A DNA stretch of 64,000 nucleotides. It comes from Auanema rhodensis (taxonomy: Eukaryota; Nematoda; Chromadorea; Rhabditida; Rhabditidae). This document shows positions 12,301 to 23,948 of the stretch, in pieces. Position 1 is the first letter of the stretch. Each line of letters opens with the position of its first letter. The stretch covers positions 23,280,476-23,344,475 of the forward strand of contig OZ059894.1 in NCBI GenBank assembly GCA_964057225.1. Direction: 5' to 3'. The notes beneath the pieces are model-generated. The model was not told the origin of the DNA. It made no database searches and worked only from the letters and a program-made list of their open reading frames with translations. Both the position numbers and the translations under genes were made by a program.

Positions 12301-13036
12301 AATTAAATGTACACGTGATGTGCACTTGGTATGTAACTGGCTTCACGTGAAAGATAAAATGATGCGGTTTTCAAAATTAGATTCTTCATGTCCATATTAG
12401 TCTAAAAACAAATTTTTATTGATATTGGTTCATGGTAACCATGACTTTGAAATTTAAGTGAACTTTAATTTATGCTAATTAAATGTACACGTGATGTGCA
12501 CTTGGTATGTAACTCGCTTCACGTGAAAGATAAAGAGATGCGGTTTTCAAAATTAGATTCCCCATGTCCATATTAGTCTAAAAACAAATTTTTATTGATA
12601 TTGGTTCATGGTAACCATGACTTTGAAACTTACGTGAACTCTAATTTATGCTAATTAAATGTACACGTGATGTGCACTTGGTATGTAACTCGCTTCACGT
12701 GAAAAATAAAGAGATGCGGTTTTCAAAATTAGATTTCCCATGTCCATATTAGTCTAAAAACAAATTTTTATTGATATTGGTTCATTGTAACCATGTCTTT
12801 GAAATTTACGTGAACTTTAATTTATGCTAATTAAATGTACACGTGATGTGCACTTGGTATGTAACTCGCTTCACGTGAAAGATAAAGAGATGCGGTTTTC
12901 AAAATTAGATTCCCCATGTCCATATTAGTCTAAAAACAAATTTTTATTGATATTGGTGCATGGTAACCATGACTTTGAAATTTACGTGAACTTTAATTTA
13001 TGCTAATTAAATGTACACGTGATGTGCACTTGGTAT
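9341..13036 (+). repeat. Two tandem copies of an 11-mer HOR (1936 bp)
   Basis: Copy one is 9341-11276. Copy two starts at 11277 and stays in register for ten monomers to 13036. Matching landmarks 1936 bp apart are AACATATTTTT (9517/11453), GATAAGGAG with ACGTTAAC (9869/11805 and 10221/12157), AACTGGCTTC with AAATTTAAGTG (10397/12333), GAACTCTAATT (10573/12509), and GTGAAAAATAAAG with TTCATTGTAACC (10749/12685). The monomer at 13037 no longer matches its partner at 11101, which gives the end of the homology. Confidence 0.92.
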
Positions 13037-13564
13037 GTAACTCGCTTCACGTGAAAGATAAAAAGATGCGGTTTTCAAAATTAGATTTCCCATGTCCATA
13101 TTAGTCTAAAAACATATTTTTATTGATATTGGTTCATGGTAACCATGACTTTGAAATTTACGTGAACTTTAATTTATGCTAATTAAATGTACACGTGATG
13201 TGCACTTGGTATGTAACTCGCTTCACGTGAAAGATAAAGAGATGCGGTTTTCAAAATTAGATTTCCCATGTCCATATTAGTCTAAAAACAAATTTTTATT
13301 GATATTGGTTCATGGTAACCATGACTTTGAAATTTACCTGAACTTTAATTTATGCTAATTAAATGTACACGTGATGTGCACTTGGTATGTAACTCGCTTC
13401 ACGTGAAAGATAAAGAGATGCGGTTTTCAAAATTAGATTCCACATGTCCATATTAGTCTAAAAACAAATTTTTATTGATATTGGTTCATGGTAACCATGA
13501 CTTTGAAATTTAAGTGAACTTTAATTTATGCTAATTAAATGTACACGTGATGTGCACTTGGTAT

Positions 13565-15324
13565 GTAACTCGCTTCACGTGAAAGATAAAGAGATGCGGT
13601 TTTCAAAATTAGATTTCCCATGTTCATATTAGTCTAAAAACAAATTTTTATTGATATTGGTTCATGGTAACCATGACTTTGAAATTTACGTGAACTTTAA
13701 TTTATGCTAATTAAATGTACACGTGATGTGCACTTGGTATGTAACTCGCTTCACGTGAAAGGTAAAGAGATGCGGTTTTCAAAATTAGATTCCCCATGTC
13801 CATATTAGTCTAAAAACAAATTTTTATTGATATTGGTTCATGGTAACCATGTCTGTGAAATTTACGTGAACTTTAATTTATGCTAATTAAATGTACACGT
13901 GATGTGCACTTGGTATGTAACTCGCTTCACGTGAAAGATAAAAAGATACGGTTTTCAAAATTAGATTCCACATGTCCATATTAGTCTAAAAACAAATTTT
14001 TATTGATATTGGTTCATGGTAACCATGACTTTGAAATTTAAGTGAACTTTAATTTATGCTAATTAAATGTACACGTGATGTGCACTTGGTATGTAACTCG
14101 CTTCACGTGAAAGATAAAGAGATGCGGTTTTCAAAATTAGATTCCCCATGTCCATATTAGTCTAAAAACAAATTTTTATTGATATTGGTTCATGGTAACC
14201 ATGACTTTGAAACTTACGTGAACTTTAATTTATGCTAATTAAATGTACACGTGATGTGCACTTGGTATGTAACTCGCTTCACTTGAAAGATAAAGAGATG
14301 CGGTTTTCAAAATTAGATTCCCCATGTCCATATTAGTCTAAAAACAAATTTTTATTGATATTGGTGCATGGTAACCATGACTTTGAAATTTACGTGAACT
14401 TTAATTTATGCTAATTAAATGTAAACGTGATGTGCACTTGGTATGTAACTCGCTTCACGTGAAAGATAAAAAGATACGGTTTTCAAAATTAGATTTCCCA
14501 TGTTCATATTAGTCTAAAAACAAATTTTTATTGATATTGGTTCATGGTAACCATGACTTTGAAATTTACGTGAACTTTAATTTATGCTAATTAAATGTAC
14601 ACGTGATGTGCACTTGGTATGTAACTCGCTTCACGTGAAAGGTAAAGAGATGCGGTTTTCAAAATTAGATTCCCCATGTCCATATTAGTCTAAAAACAAA
14701 TTTTTATTGATATTGGTTCATGGTAACCATGTCTGTGAAATTTACGTGAACTTTAATTTATGCTAATTAAATGTACACGTGATGTGCACTTGGTATGTAA
14801 CTCGCTTCACGTGAAAGATAAAAAGATACGGTTTTCAAAATTAGATTCCACATGTCCATATTAGTCTAAAAACAAATTTTTATTGATATTGGTTCATGGT
14901 AACCATGACTTTGAAATTTAAGTGAACTTTAATTTATGCTAATTAAATGTACACGTGATGTGCACTTGGTATGTAACTCGCTTCACGTGAAAGATAAAGA
15001 GATGCGGTTTTCAAAATTAGATTCCCCATGTCCATATTAGTCTAAAAACAAATTTTTATTGATATTGGTTCATGGTAACCATGACTTTGAAACTTACGTG
15101 AACTTTAATTTATGCTAATTAAATGTACACGTGATGTGCACTTGGTATGTAACTCGCTTCACTTGAAAGATAAAGAGATGCGGTTTTCAAAATTAGATTC
15201 CCCATGTCCATATTAGTCTAAAAACAAATTTTTATTGATATTGGTGCATGGTAACCATGACTTTGAAATTTACGTGAACTTTAATTTATGCTAATTAAAT
15301 GTAAACGTGATGTGCACTTGGTAT
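13565..15324 (+). repeat. Two tandem copies of a 5-mer HOR (880 bp)
   Basis: Copies are 13565-14444 and 14445-15324. Each has, in order, a CATGTTCATATT monomer, one with AAAGGTAAAG and CATGTCTGTG, the GATACGG/CCACATG monomer, an AAACTTACG monomer and a CACTTG/TGCATGG/TGTAAACG monomer. The first monomer of the second copy (14445) also has GATACGG, suggesting conversion or exchange within the block. Confidence 0.88.
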
Positions 15325-16380
15325 GTAACTCGCTTCACGTGAAAGATAAAAAGATACGGTTTTCAAAATTAGATTCCACATGTCCATATTAGTCTAAAAA
15401 CAAATTTTTATTGATATTGGTTCATGGTAACCATGACTTTGAAATTTAAGTGAACTTTAATTTATGCTAATTAAATGTACACGTGATGTGCACTTGGTAT
15501 GTAACTCGCTTCACGTGAAAGATAAAGAGATGCGGTTTTCAAAATTAGATTCCCCATGTCCATATTAGTCTAAAAACAAATTTTTATTGATATTGGTTCA
15601 TGGTAACCATGACTTTGAAACTTACGTGAACTTTAATTTATGCTAATTAAATGTACACGTGATGTGCACTTGGTATGTAACTCGCTTCACTTGAAAGATA
15701 AAGAGATGCGGTTTTCAAAATTAGATTCCCCATGTCCATATTAGTCTAAAAACAAATTTTTATTGATATTGGTGCATGGTAACCATGACTTTGAAATTTA
15801 CGTGAACTTTAATTTATGCTAATTAAATGTAAACGTGATGTGCACTTGGTATGTAACTCGCTTCACGTGAAAGATAAAAAGATACGGTTTTCAAAATTAG
15901 ATTCCACATGTCCATATTAGTCTAAAAACAAATTTTTATTGATATTGGTTCATGGTAACCATGACTTTGAAATTTAAGTGAACTTTAATTTATGCTAATT
16001 AAATGTACACGTGATGTGCACTTGGTATGTAACTCGCTTCACGTGAAAGATAAAGAGATGCGGTTTTCAAAATTAGATTCCCCATGTCCATATTAGTCTA
16101 AAAACAAATTTTTATTGATATTGGTTCATGGTAACCATGACTTTGAAACTTACGTGAACTTTAATTTATGCTAATTAAATGTACACGTGATGTGCACTTG
16201 GTATGTAACTCGCTTCACTTGAAAGATAAAGAGATGCGGTTTTCAAAATTAGATTCCCCATGTCCATATTAGTCTAAAAACAAATTTTTATTGATATTGG
16301 TGCATGGTAACCATGACTTTGAAATTTACGTGAACTTTAATTTATGCTAATTAAATGTACACGTGATGTGCACTTGGTAT
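14797..16380 (+). repeat. Three tandem copies of a 3-mer HOR (528 bp)
   Basis: Copies are 14797-15324, 15325-15852 and 15853-16380. Each is a GATACGG/CCACATG/AAGTG monomer, then AAACTTACG, then CACTTG/TGCATGG. They look almost identical; the last monomer of the third copy has TGTACACG instead of TGTAAACG. It overlaps the 5-mer block, so the trimer was amplified after or from the 5-mer. Confidence 0.9.
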
Positions 16381-19020
16381 GTAACTCGCTTCACGTGAAA
16401 GATAAAGAGATGCGGTTTTCAAAATTAGATTCCCCATGTCCATATTAGTCTAAAAACAAATTTTTATTGATATTGGTTCATGGTAACCATGACTTTGAAA
16501 CTTACGTGATCTTTAATTTATGCTAATTAAATGTACACGTGATGTGCACTTGGTATGTAACTCGCTTCACGTGAAAGATAAAGAGATGCGGTTTTCAAAA
16601 TTAGATTCCCCATGTCCATATTAGTCTAAAAACAAATTTTTATTGATATTGGTTCATGGTAACCATGACTTTGAAATTTAAGTGAACTTTAATTTATGCT
16701 AATTAAATGTACACGTGATGTGCACTTGGTATGTAACTCGCTTCACGTGAAAGATAAAGAGATGCGGTTTTCAAAATTAGATTCCCCATGTCCATATTAG
16801 TCTAAAAACAAATTTTTATTGATATTGGTTCATGGTAACCATGACTTTGAAACTTACGTGAACTTTAATTTATGCTAATTAAATGTACACGTGATGTGCA
16901 CTTGGTATGTAACTCGCTTCACTTGAAAGATAAAGAGATGCAGTTTTCAAAATTAGATTCCCCATGTCCATATTAGTCTAAAAACAAATTTTTATTGATA
17001 TTGGTGCATGGTAACCATGACTTTGAAATTTACGTGAACTTTAATTTATGCTAATTAAATGTAAACGTGATGTGCACTTGGTATGTAACTCGCTTCACGT
17101 GAAAGATAAAAAGATACGGTTTTCAAAATTAGATTCCACATGTCCATATTAGTCTAAAAACAAATTTTTATTGATATTGGTTCATGGTAACCATGACTTT
17201 GAAATTTAAGTGAACTTTAATTTATGCTAATTAAATGTACACGTGATGTGCACTTGGTATGTAACTCACTTCACGTGGAAGATAAAGAGATGCGGTTTTC
17301 AAAATTAGATTCCCCATGTCCATATTAGTCTAAAAACAAATTTTTATTGATATTGGTTCATGGTAACCATGACTTTGAAATTTACGTGAACTTTAATTTA
17401 TGCTAATTAAATGTACACGTGATGTGCACTTGGTATGTAACTCGCTTCACGTGAAAGATAAAGAGATGCGGTTTTCGAAATTAGATTCCCCATGTCCATA
17501 TTAGACTAAAAACAAATTTTTATTGATATTGGTTCATGGTAACCATGACTTTGAAATTTAAGTGAACTTTAATTTATGCTAATTAAATGTACACGTGATG
17601 TGCACTTGGTATGTAACTCGCTTCACGTGAAAGATAAAGAAATGCGGTTTTCATAATTAGATTCCCCATGTCCATATTAGTCTAAAAACAAATTTTTATT
17701 GATATTGGTTCATGGTAACCATGACTTTGAAACTTACGTGAACTTTAATTTATGCTAATTAAATGTACACGTGATGTGCACTTGGTATGTAACTCGCCTC
17801 ACTAGAAAGATAAAGAGATGCGGTTTTCAAAATTAGATTCCCCATGTCCATATTAGTCTAAAAACAAATTTTTATTGATATTGGTGCATGGTAACCATGA
17901 CTTTGAAATTTACGTGAACTTTAATTTATGCTAATTAAATGTACACGTGATGTGCACTTGGTATGTAACTCGCTTCACGTGAAAGATAAAGAGATGCGGT
18001 TTTCAAAATTAGATTCCCCATGTCCATATTAGTCTAAAAACAAATTTTTATTGATATTGGTTCATGGTAACCATGACTTTGAAATTTACGTGAACTTTAA
18101 TTTATGCTAATTAAATGTACACGTGATGTGCACTTGGTATGTAACTCGCTTTACGTGAAAGATAAAGAGATGCGGTTTTCAAAATTAGATTTCCCATGTC
18201 CATATTAGTCTAAAAACAAATTTTTATTGATATTGGTTCATGGTAACCATGACTTTGAAATTTACGTGAACTTTAATTTATGCTAATTAAATGTACACGT
18301 GATGTGCACTTGGTATGTAACTCGCTTCACGTGAAAGATAAAGAGATGCGGTTTTCAAAATTAGATTTCCCATGTCCATATTAGTCTAAAAACAAATTTT
18401 TATTGATATTGGTTCATGGTAACCATGACTTTGAAATTTACGTGAACTTTAATTTATACTAATTAAATGTAAACGTGATGTGCACTTGGTATGTAACTCG
18501 CTTCACGTGAAAGATAAAGAGATGCGGTTTTCAAAATTAGATTCCCCATGTCCATATTAGTCTAAAAACAAATTTTTATTGATATTGGTTCATGGTAACC
18601 ATGACTTTGAAATTTAAGTGAACTTTAATTTATGCTAATTAAATTAACACGTGATGTGCACTTGGTATGTAACTCGCTTCACGTGAAAGATAAAGAGATG
18701 CGGTTTTCAACATTAGATTCCCCATGTCCATATTAGTCTAAAAACAAATTTTTATTGATATTGGTTCATGGTAACCATGACTTTGAAACTTACGTGAACT
18801 TTAATTTATGCTAATTAAATGTACACGTGATGTGCACTTGGTATGTAACTCGCTTCACTTGAAAGATAAAGAGATGCGGTTTTCAAAATTAGATTCCCCA
18901 TGTCCATATTAGTCTAAAAACAAATTTTTATTGATATTGGTGCATGGTAACCATGACTTTGAAATTTACGTGAACTTTAATTTATGCTAATTAAATGTAC
19001 ACGTGATGTGCACTTGGTAT

Positions 19021-21308
19021 GTAACTCGCTTCACGTGAAAGATAAAGAGATGCGGTTTTCAAAATTAGATTCCCCATGTCCATATTAGTCTAAAAACAAA
19101 TTTTTATTGATATTGGTTCATGGTAACCATGACTTTGAAACTTACGTGAACTTTAATTTATGCTAATTAAATGTACACGTGATGTGCACTTGGTATGTAA
19201 CTCGCTTCACGTGAAAGATAAAGAGATGCGGTTTTCAAAATTAGATTCCCCATGTCCATATTAGCCTAAAAACAAATTTTTATTGATATTGGTTCATGGT
19301 AACCATGACTTTGAAATTTACGTGAACTTTAATTTATGCTAATTAAATGTACACGTGATGTGCACTTGGTATGTAACTCGCTTCACGTGAAAGATAAAGA
19401 GATGCGGTTTTCGAAATTAGATTCCCCATGTCCATATTAGACTAAAAACAAATTTTTATTGATATTGGTGCATGGTAACCATGACTTTGAAATTTACGTG
19501 AACTTTAATTTATGCTAATTAAATGTACACGTGATGTGCACTTGGTATGTAACTCGCTTCACGTGAAAGATAAAGAGATGCGGTTTTCAAAATTAGATTT
19601 CCCATGTCCATATTAGTCTAAAAACAAATTTTTATTGATATTGGTTCATGGTAACCATGACTTTGAAACTTACGTGAACTTTAATTTATGCTAATTAAAT
19701 GTACACGTGATGTGCACTTGGTATGTAACTCGCTTCACGTGAAAGATAAAGAGATGCGGTTTTCAAAATTAGATTCCCCATGTCCATATTAGTCTAAAAA
19801 CAAATTTTTATTGATATTGGTTCATGGTAACCATGACTTTGAAATTTACGTGAACTTTAATTTATGCTAATTAAATGTACACGTGATGTGCACTTGGTAT
19901 GTAACTCGCTTCACGTGAAAGATAAAGAGATGCGGTTTTCGAAATTAGATTCCCCATGTCCATATTAGTCTAAAAACAAATTTTTATTGATATTGGTTCA
20001 TGGTAACCATGACTTTGAAATTTACGTGAACTTTAATTTATGCTAATTAAATGTACACGTGATGTGCACTTGGTATGTAACTCGCTTCACGTGAAAGATA
20101 AAGAGATGCGGTTTTCACAATTAGATTCCCCATGTCCATATTAGTCTAAAAACAAATTTTTATTGATATTGGTGCATGGTAACCATGACTTTGAAATTTA
20201 CGTGAACTTTAATTTATGCTAATTAAATGTACACGTGATGTGCACTTGGTATGTAACTCGCTTCACGTGAAAGATAAAGAGATGCGGTTTTCAAAATTAG
20301 ATTTCCCATGTCCATATTAGTCTAAAAACAAATTTTTATTGATATTGGTTCATGGTAACCATGACTTTGAAACTTACGTGAACTTTAATTTATGCTAATT
20401 AAATGTACACGTGATGTGCACTTGGTATGTAACTCGCTTCACGTGAAAGATAAAGAGATGCGGTTTTCAAAATTAGATTCCCCATGTCCATATTAGTCTA
20501 AAAACAAATTTTTATTGATATTGGTTCATGGTAACCATGACTTTGAAATTTACGTGAACTTTAATTTATGCTAATTAAATGTACACGTGATGTGCACTTG
20601 GTATGTAACTCGCTTCACGTGAAAGATAAAGAGATGCGGTTTTCGAAATTAGATTCCCCATGTCCATATTAGACTAAAAACAAATTTTTATTGATATTGG
20701 TTCATGGTAACCATGACTTTGAAATTTAAGTGAACTTTAATTTATGCTAATTAAATGTACACGTGATGTGCACTTGGTATGTAACTCGCTTCACGTGAAA
20801 GATAAAGAAATGCGGTTTTCATAATTAGATTCCCCATGTCCATATTAGTCTAAAAACAAATTTTTACTGATATTGGTTCATGGTAACCATGACTTTGAAA
20901 CTTACGTGAACTTTAATTTATGCTAATTAAATGTACACGTGATGTGCACTTGGTATGTAACTCGCCTCACTAGAAAGATAAAGAGATGCGGTTTTCAAAA
21001 TTAGATTCCCCATGTCCATATTAGTCTAAAAACAAATTTGTATTGATATTGGTGCATGGTAACCATGACTTTGAAATTTACGTGAACTTTAATTTATGCT
21101 AATTAAATGTACACGTGATGTGCACTTGGTATGTAACTCGCTTCACGTGAAAGATAAAGAGATGCGGTTTTCAAAATTAGATTCCCCATGTCCATATTAG
21201 TCTAAAAACAAATTTTTATTGATATTGGTTCATGGTAACCATGTCTGTGAAATTTACGTGAACTTTAATTTATGCTAATTAAATGTACACGTGATGTGCA
21301 CTTGGTAT
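19021..21308 (+). repeat. 13-monomer block duplicated at 23949-26236
   Basis: Landmarks recur 4928 bp (28 monomers) downstream: AAACTTACG (19021/23949), TAGCCTA (19197/24125), TTCGAA with TAGACTA and TGCATGG (19373/24301), TTCGAA with AAGTG (20605/25533), GAAATG with CATAATT (20781/25709), CTCACTAG (20957/25885) and CATGTCTGTG (21133/26061). Some monomers differ, such as 19549 (TTTCCC) versus 24477 (TCCCC) and 19901 versus 24829. Confidence 0.8.
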
Positions 21309-21836
21309 GTAACTCGCTTCACGTGAAAGATAAAGAGATGCGGTTTTCAAAATTAGATTCTTCATGTCCATATTAGTCTAAAAACAAATTTTTATTGATA
21401 TTGGTTCATGGTAACCATGTCTGTGAAATTTACGTGAACTTTAATTTATGCTAATTAAATGTACACGTGATGTGCACTTGGTATGTAACTCGCTTCACCT
21501 GAAAGATAAAGAGATGCGGTTTTCAAAATTAGATTCTTCATGTCCATATTAGTCTAAAAACAAATTTTTATTGATATTGGTGCATGGTAACCATGACTTT
21601 GAAATTTACGTGAACTTTAATTTATGCTAATTAAATGTACACGTGATGTGCACTTGGTATGTAACTCGCTTTACGTGAAAGATAAAGAGATGCGGTTTTC
21701 AAAATTAGATTTCCCATGTCCATATTAGTCTAAAAACAAATTTTTATTGATATTGGTTCATGGTAACCATGACTTTGAAATTTACGTGAACTTTAATTTA
21801 TGCTAATTAAATGTACACGTGATGTGCACTTGGTAT

Positions 21837-23244
21837 GTAACTCGCTTCACGTGAAAGATAAAGAGATGCGGTTTTCAAAATTAGATTTCCCATGTCCATA
21901 TTAGTCTAAAAACAAATTTTTATTGATATTGGTTCATGGTAACCATGACTTTGAAATTTACGTGAACTTTAATTTATGCTAATTAAATGTAAACGTGATG
22001 TGCACTTGGTATGTAACTCGCTTCACGTGAAAGATAAAGAGATGAGGTTTTCAAAATTAGATTCCCCATGTCCATATTAGTCTAAAAACAAATTTTTATT
22101 GATATTGGTTCATGGTAACCATGACTTTGAAATTTAAGTGAACTTTAATTTATGCTAATTAAATTAACACGTGATGTGCACTTGGTATGTAACTCGCTTC
22201 ACGTGAAAGATAAAGAGATGCGGTTTTCAACATTAGATTCCCCATGTCCATATTAGTCTAAAAACAAATTTTTATTGATATTGGTTCATGGTAACCATGA
22301 CTTTGAAACTTACGTGAACTTTAATTTATGCTAATTAAATGTACACGTGATGTGCACTTGGTATGTAACTCGCTTCACTTGAAAGATAAAGAGATGCGGT
22401 TTTCAAAATTAGATTCCCCATGTCCATATTAGTCTAAAAACAAATTTTTATTGATATTGGTGCATGGTAACCATGACTTTGAAATTTACGTGAACTTTAA
22501 TTTATGCTAATTAAATGTACACGTGATGTGCACTTGGTATGTAACTCGCTTCACGTGAAAGATAAAGAGATGCGGTTTTCAAAATTAGATTTCCCATGTC
22601 CATATTAGTCTAAAAACAAATTTTTATTGATATTGGTTCATGGTAACCATGACTTTGAAATTTACGTGAACTTTAATTTATGCTAATTAAATGTAAACGT
22701 GATGTGCACTTGGTATGTAACTCGCTTCACGTGAAAGATAAAGAGATGAGGTTTTCAAAATTAGATTCCCCATGTCCATATTAGTCTAAAAACAAATTTT
22801 TATTGATATTGGTTCATGGTAACCATGACTTTGAAATTTAAGTGAACTTTAATTTATGCTAATTAAATTAACACGTGATGTGCACTTGGTATGTAACTCG
22901 CTTCACGTGAAAGATAAAGAGATGCGGTTTTCAACATTAGATTCCCCATGTCCATATTAGTCTAAAAACAAATTTTTATTGATATTGGTTCATGGTAACC
23001 ATGACTTTGAAACTTACGTGAACTTTAATTTATGCTAATTAAATGTACACGTGATGTGCACTTGGTATGTAACTCGCTTCACTTGAAAGATAAAGAGATG
23101 CGGTTTTCAAAATTAGATTCCCCATGTCCATATTAGTCTAAAAACAAATTTTTATTGATATTGGTGCATGGTAACCATGACTTTGAAATTTACGTGAACT
23201 TTAATTTATGCTAATTAAATGTACACGTGATGTGCACTTGGTAT
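21837..23244 (+). repeat. Two tandem copies of a 4-mer HOR (704 bp)
   Basis: Copies are 21837-22540 and 22541-23244. Each has TTTCCC/TGTAAACG, then GATGAGG/AAGTG/AAATTAACAC, then TCAACATT/AAACTTACG, then TTCACTTG/TGCATGG. The last two monomers are repeated once more at 23245-23596, a 352-bp dimer duplication. The 23773 monomer keeps GATGAGG but has consensus right-half bases, so it looks recombinant. Confidence 0.9.
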
Positions 23245-23948
23245 GTAACTCGCTTCACGTGAAAGATAAAGAGATGCGGTTTTCAACATTAGATTCCCCA
23301 TGTCCATATTAGTCTAAAAACAAATTTTTATTGATATTGGTTCATGGTAACCATGACTTTGAAACTTACGTGAACTTTAATTTATGCTAATTAAATGTAC
23401 ACGTGATGTGCACTTGGTATGTAACTCGCTTCACTTGAAAGATAAAGAGATGCGGTTTTCAAAATTAGATTCCCCATGTCCATATTAGTCTAAAAACAAA
23501 TTTTTATTGATATTGGTGCATGGTAACCATGACTTTGAAATTTACGTGAACTTTAATTTATGCTAATTAAATGTACACGTGATGTGCACTTGGTATGTAA
23601 CTCGCTTCACGTGAAAGATAAAGAGATGCGGTTTTCAAAATTAGATTTCCCATGTCCATATTAGTCTAAAAACAAATTTTTATTGATATTGGTTCATGGT
23701 AACCATGACTTTGAAATTTACGTGAACTTTAATTTATGCTAATTAAATGTAAACGTGATGTGCACTTGGTATGTAACTCGCTTCACGTGAAAGATAAAGA
23801 GATGAGGTTTTCAAAATTAGATTCCCCATGTCCATATTAGTCTAAAAACAAATTTTTATTGATATTGGTTCATGGTAACCATGACTTTGAAATTTACGTG
23901 AACTTTAATTTATGCTAATTAAATGTACACGTGATGTGCACTTGGTAT

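Larger units (their letters stand above)
2127..13036 (+). repeat. Satellite domain 2 (AAAATGATG / CAGATTTTT variants)
   Basis: Monomers here often have GATAAAATGATGCGG with TTCTTCATG (2478, 3886, 4414, 8638, 9517, 10045 and others). Others have AACAGATTTTT, often with GGTTTATGG and CATGTCTTTG (3710, 4238, 8462, 9341, 9869, 10221). I did not see these marker pairs after about 13 kb. Other local markers are CCCCTTGTCC, AAAGGTAAAG, GATGCCG, GATTAAGAG and TTTCAAATTTACG. The monomers at 2127 and 9166 are 175 bp, each through loss of one A. Confidence 0.85.
13037..17436 (+). repeat. Satellite domain 3 (GATACGG / CCACATG variants)
   Basis: The diagnostic monomer carries GATAAAAAGATACGG, usually with ATTCCACATG and AAATTTAAGTG (13917, 14797, 15325, 15853, 17085). 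It is usually followed by an AAACTTACG monomer and then by one with TTCACTTGAAAG, GGTGCATGG and often TGTAAACG. The class was not seen outside this domain. The CACTTG monomers also occur in domain 4, so the border there is gradual. Confidence 0.85.

Noticed and set aside
17437-17612. CENP-B box
   Set aside because: The TTCG in the TTCGAA variant is not followed by the required A and CGGG at the right spacing, and the consensus monomer has no TTCG at all.
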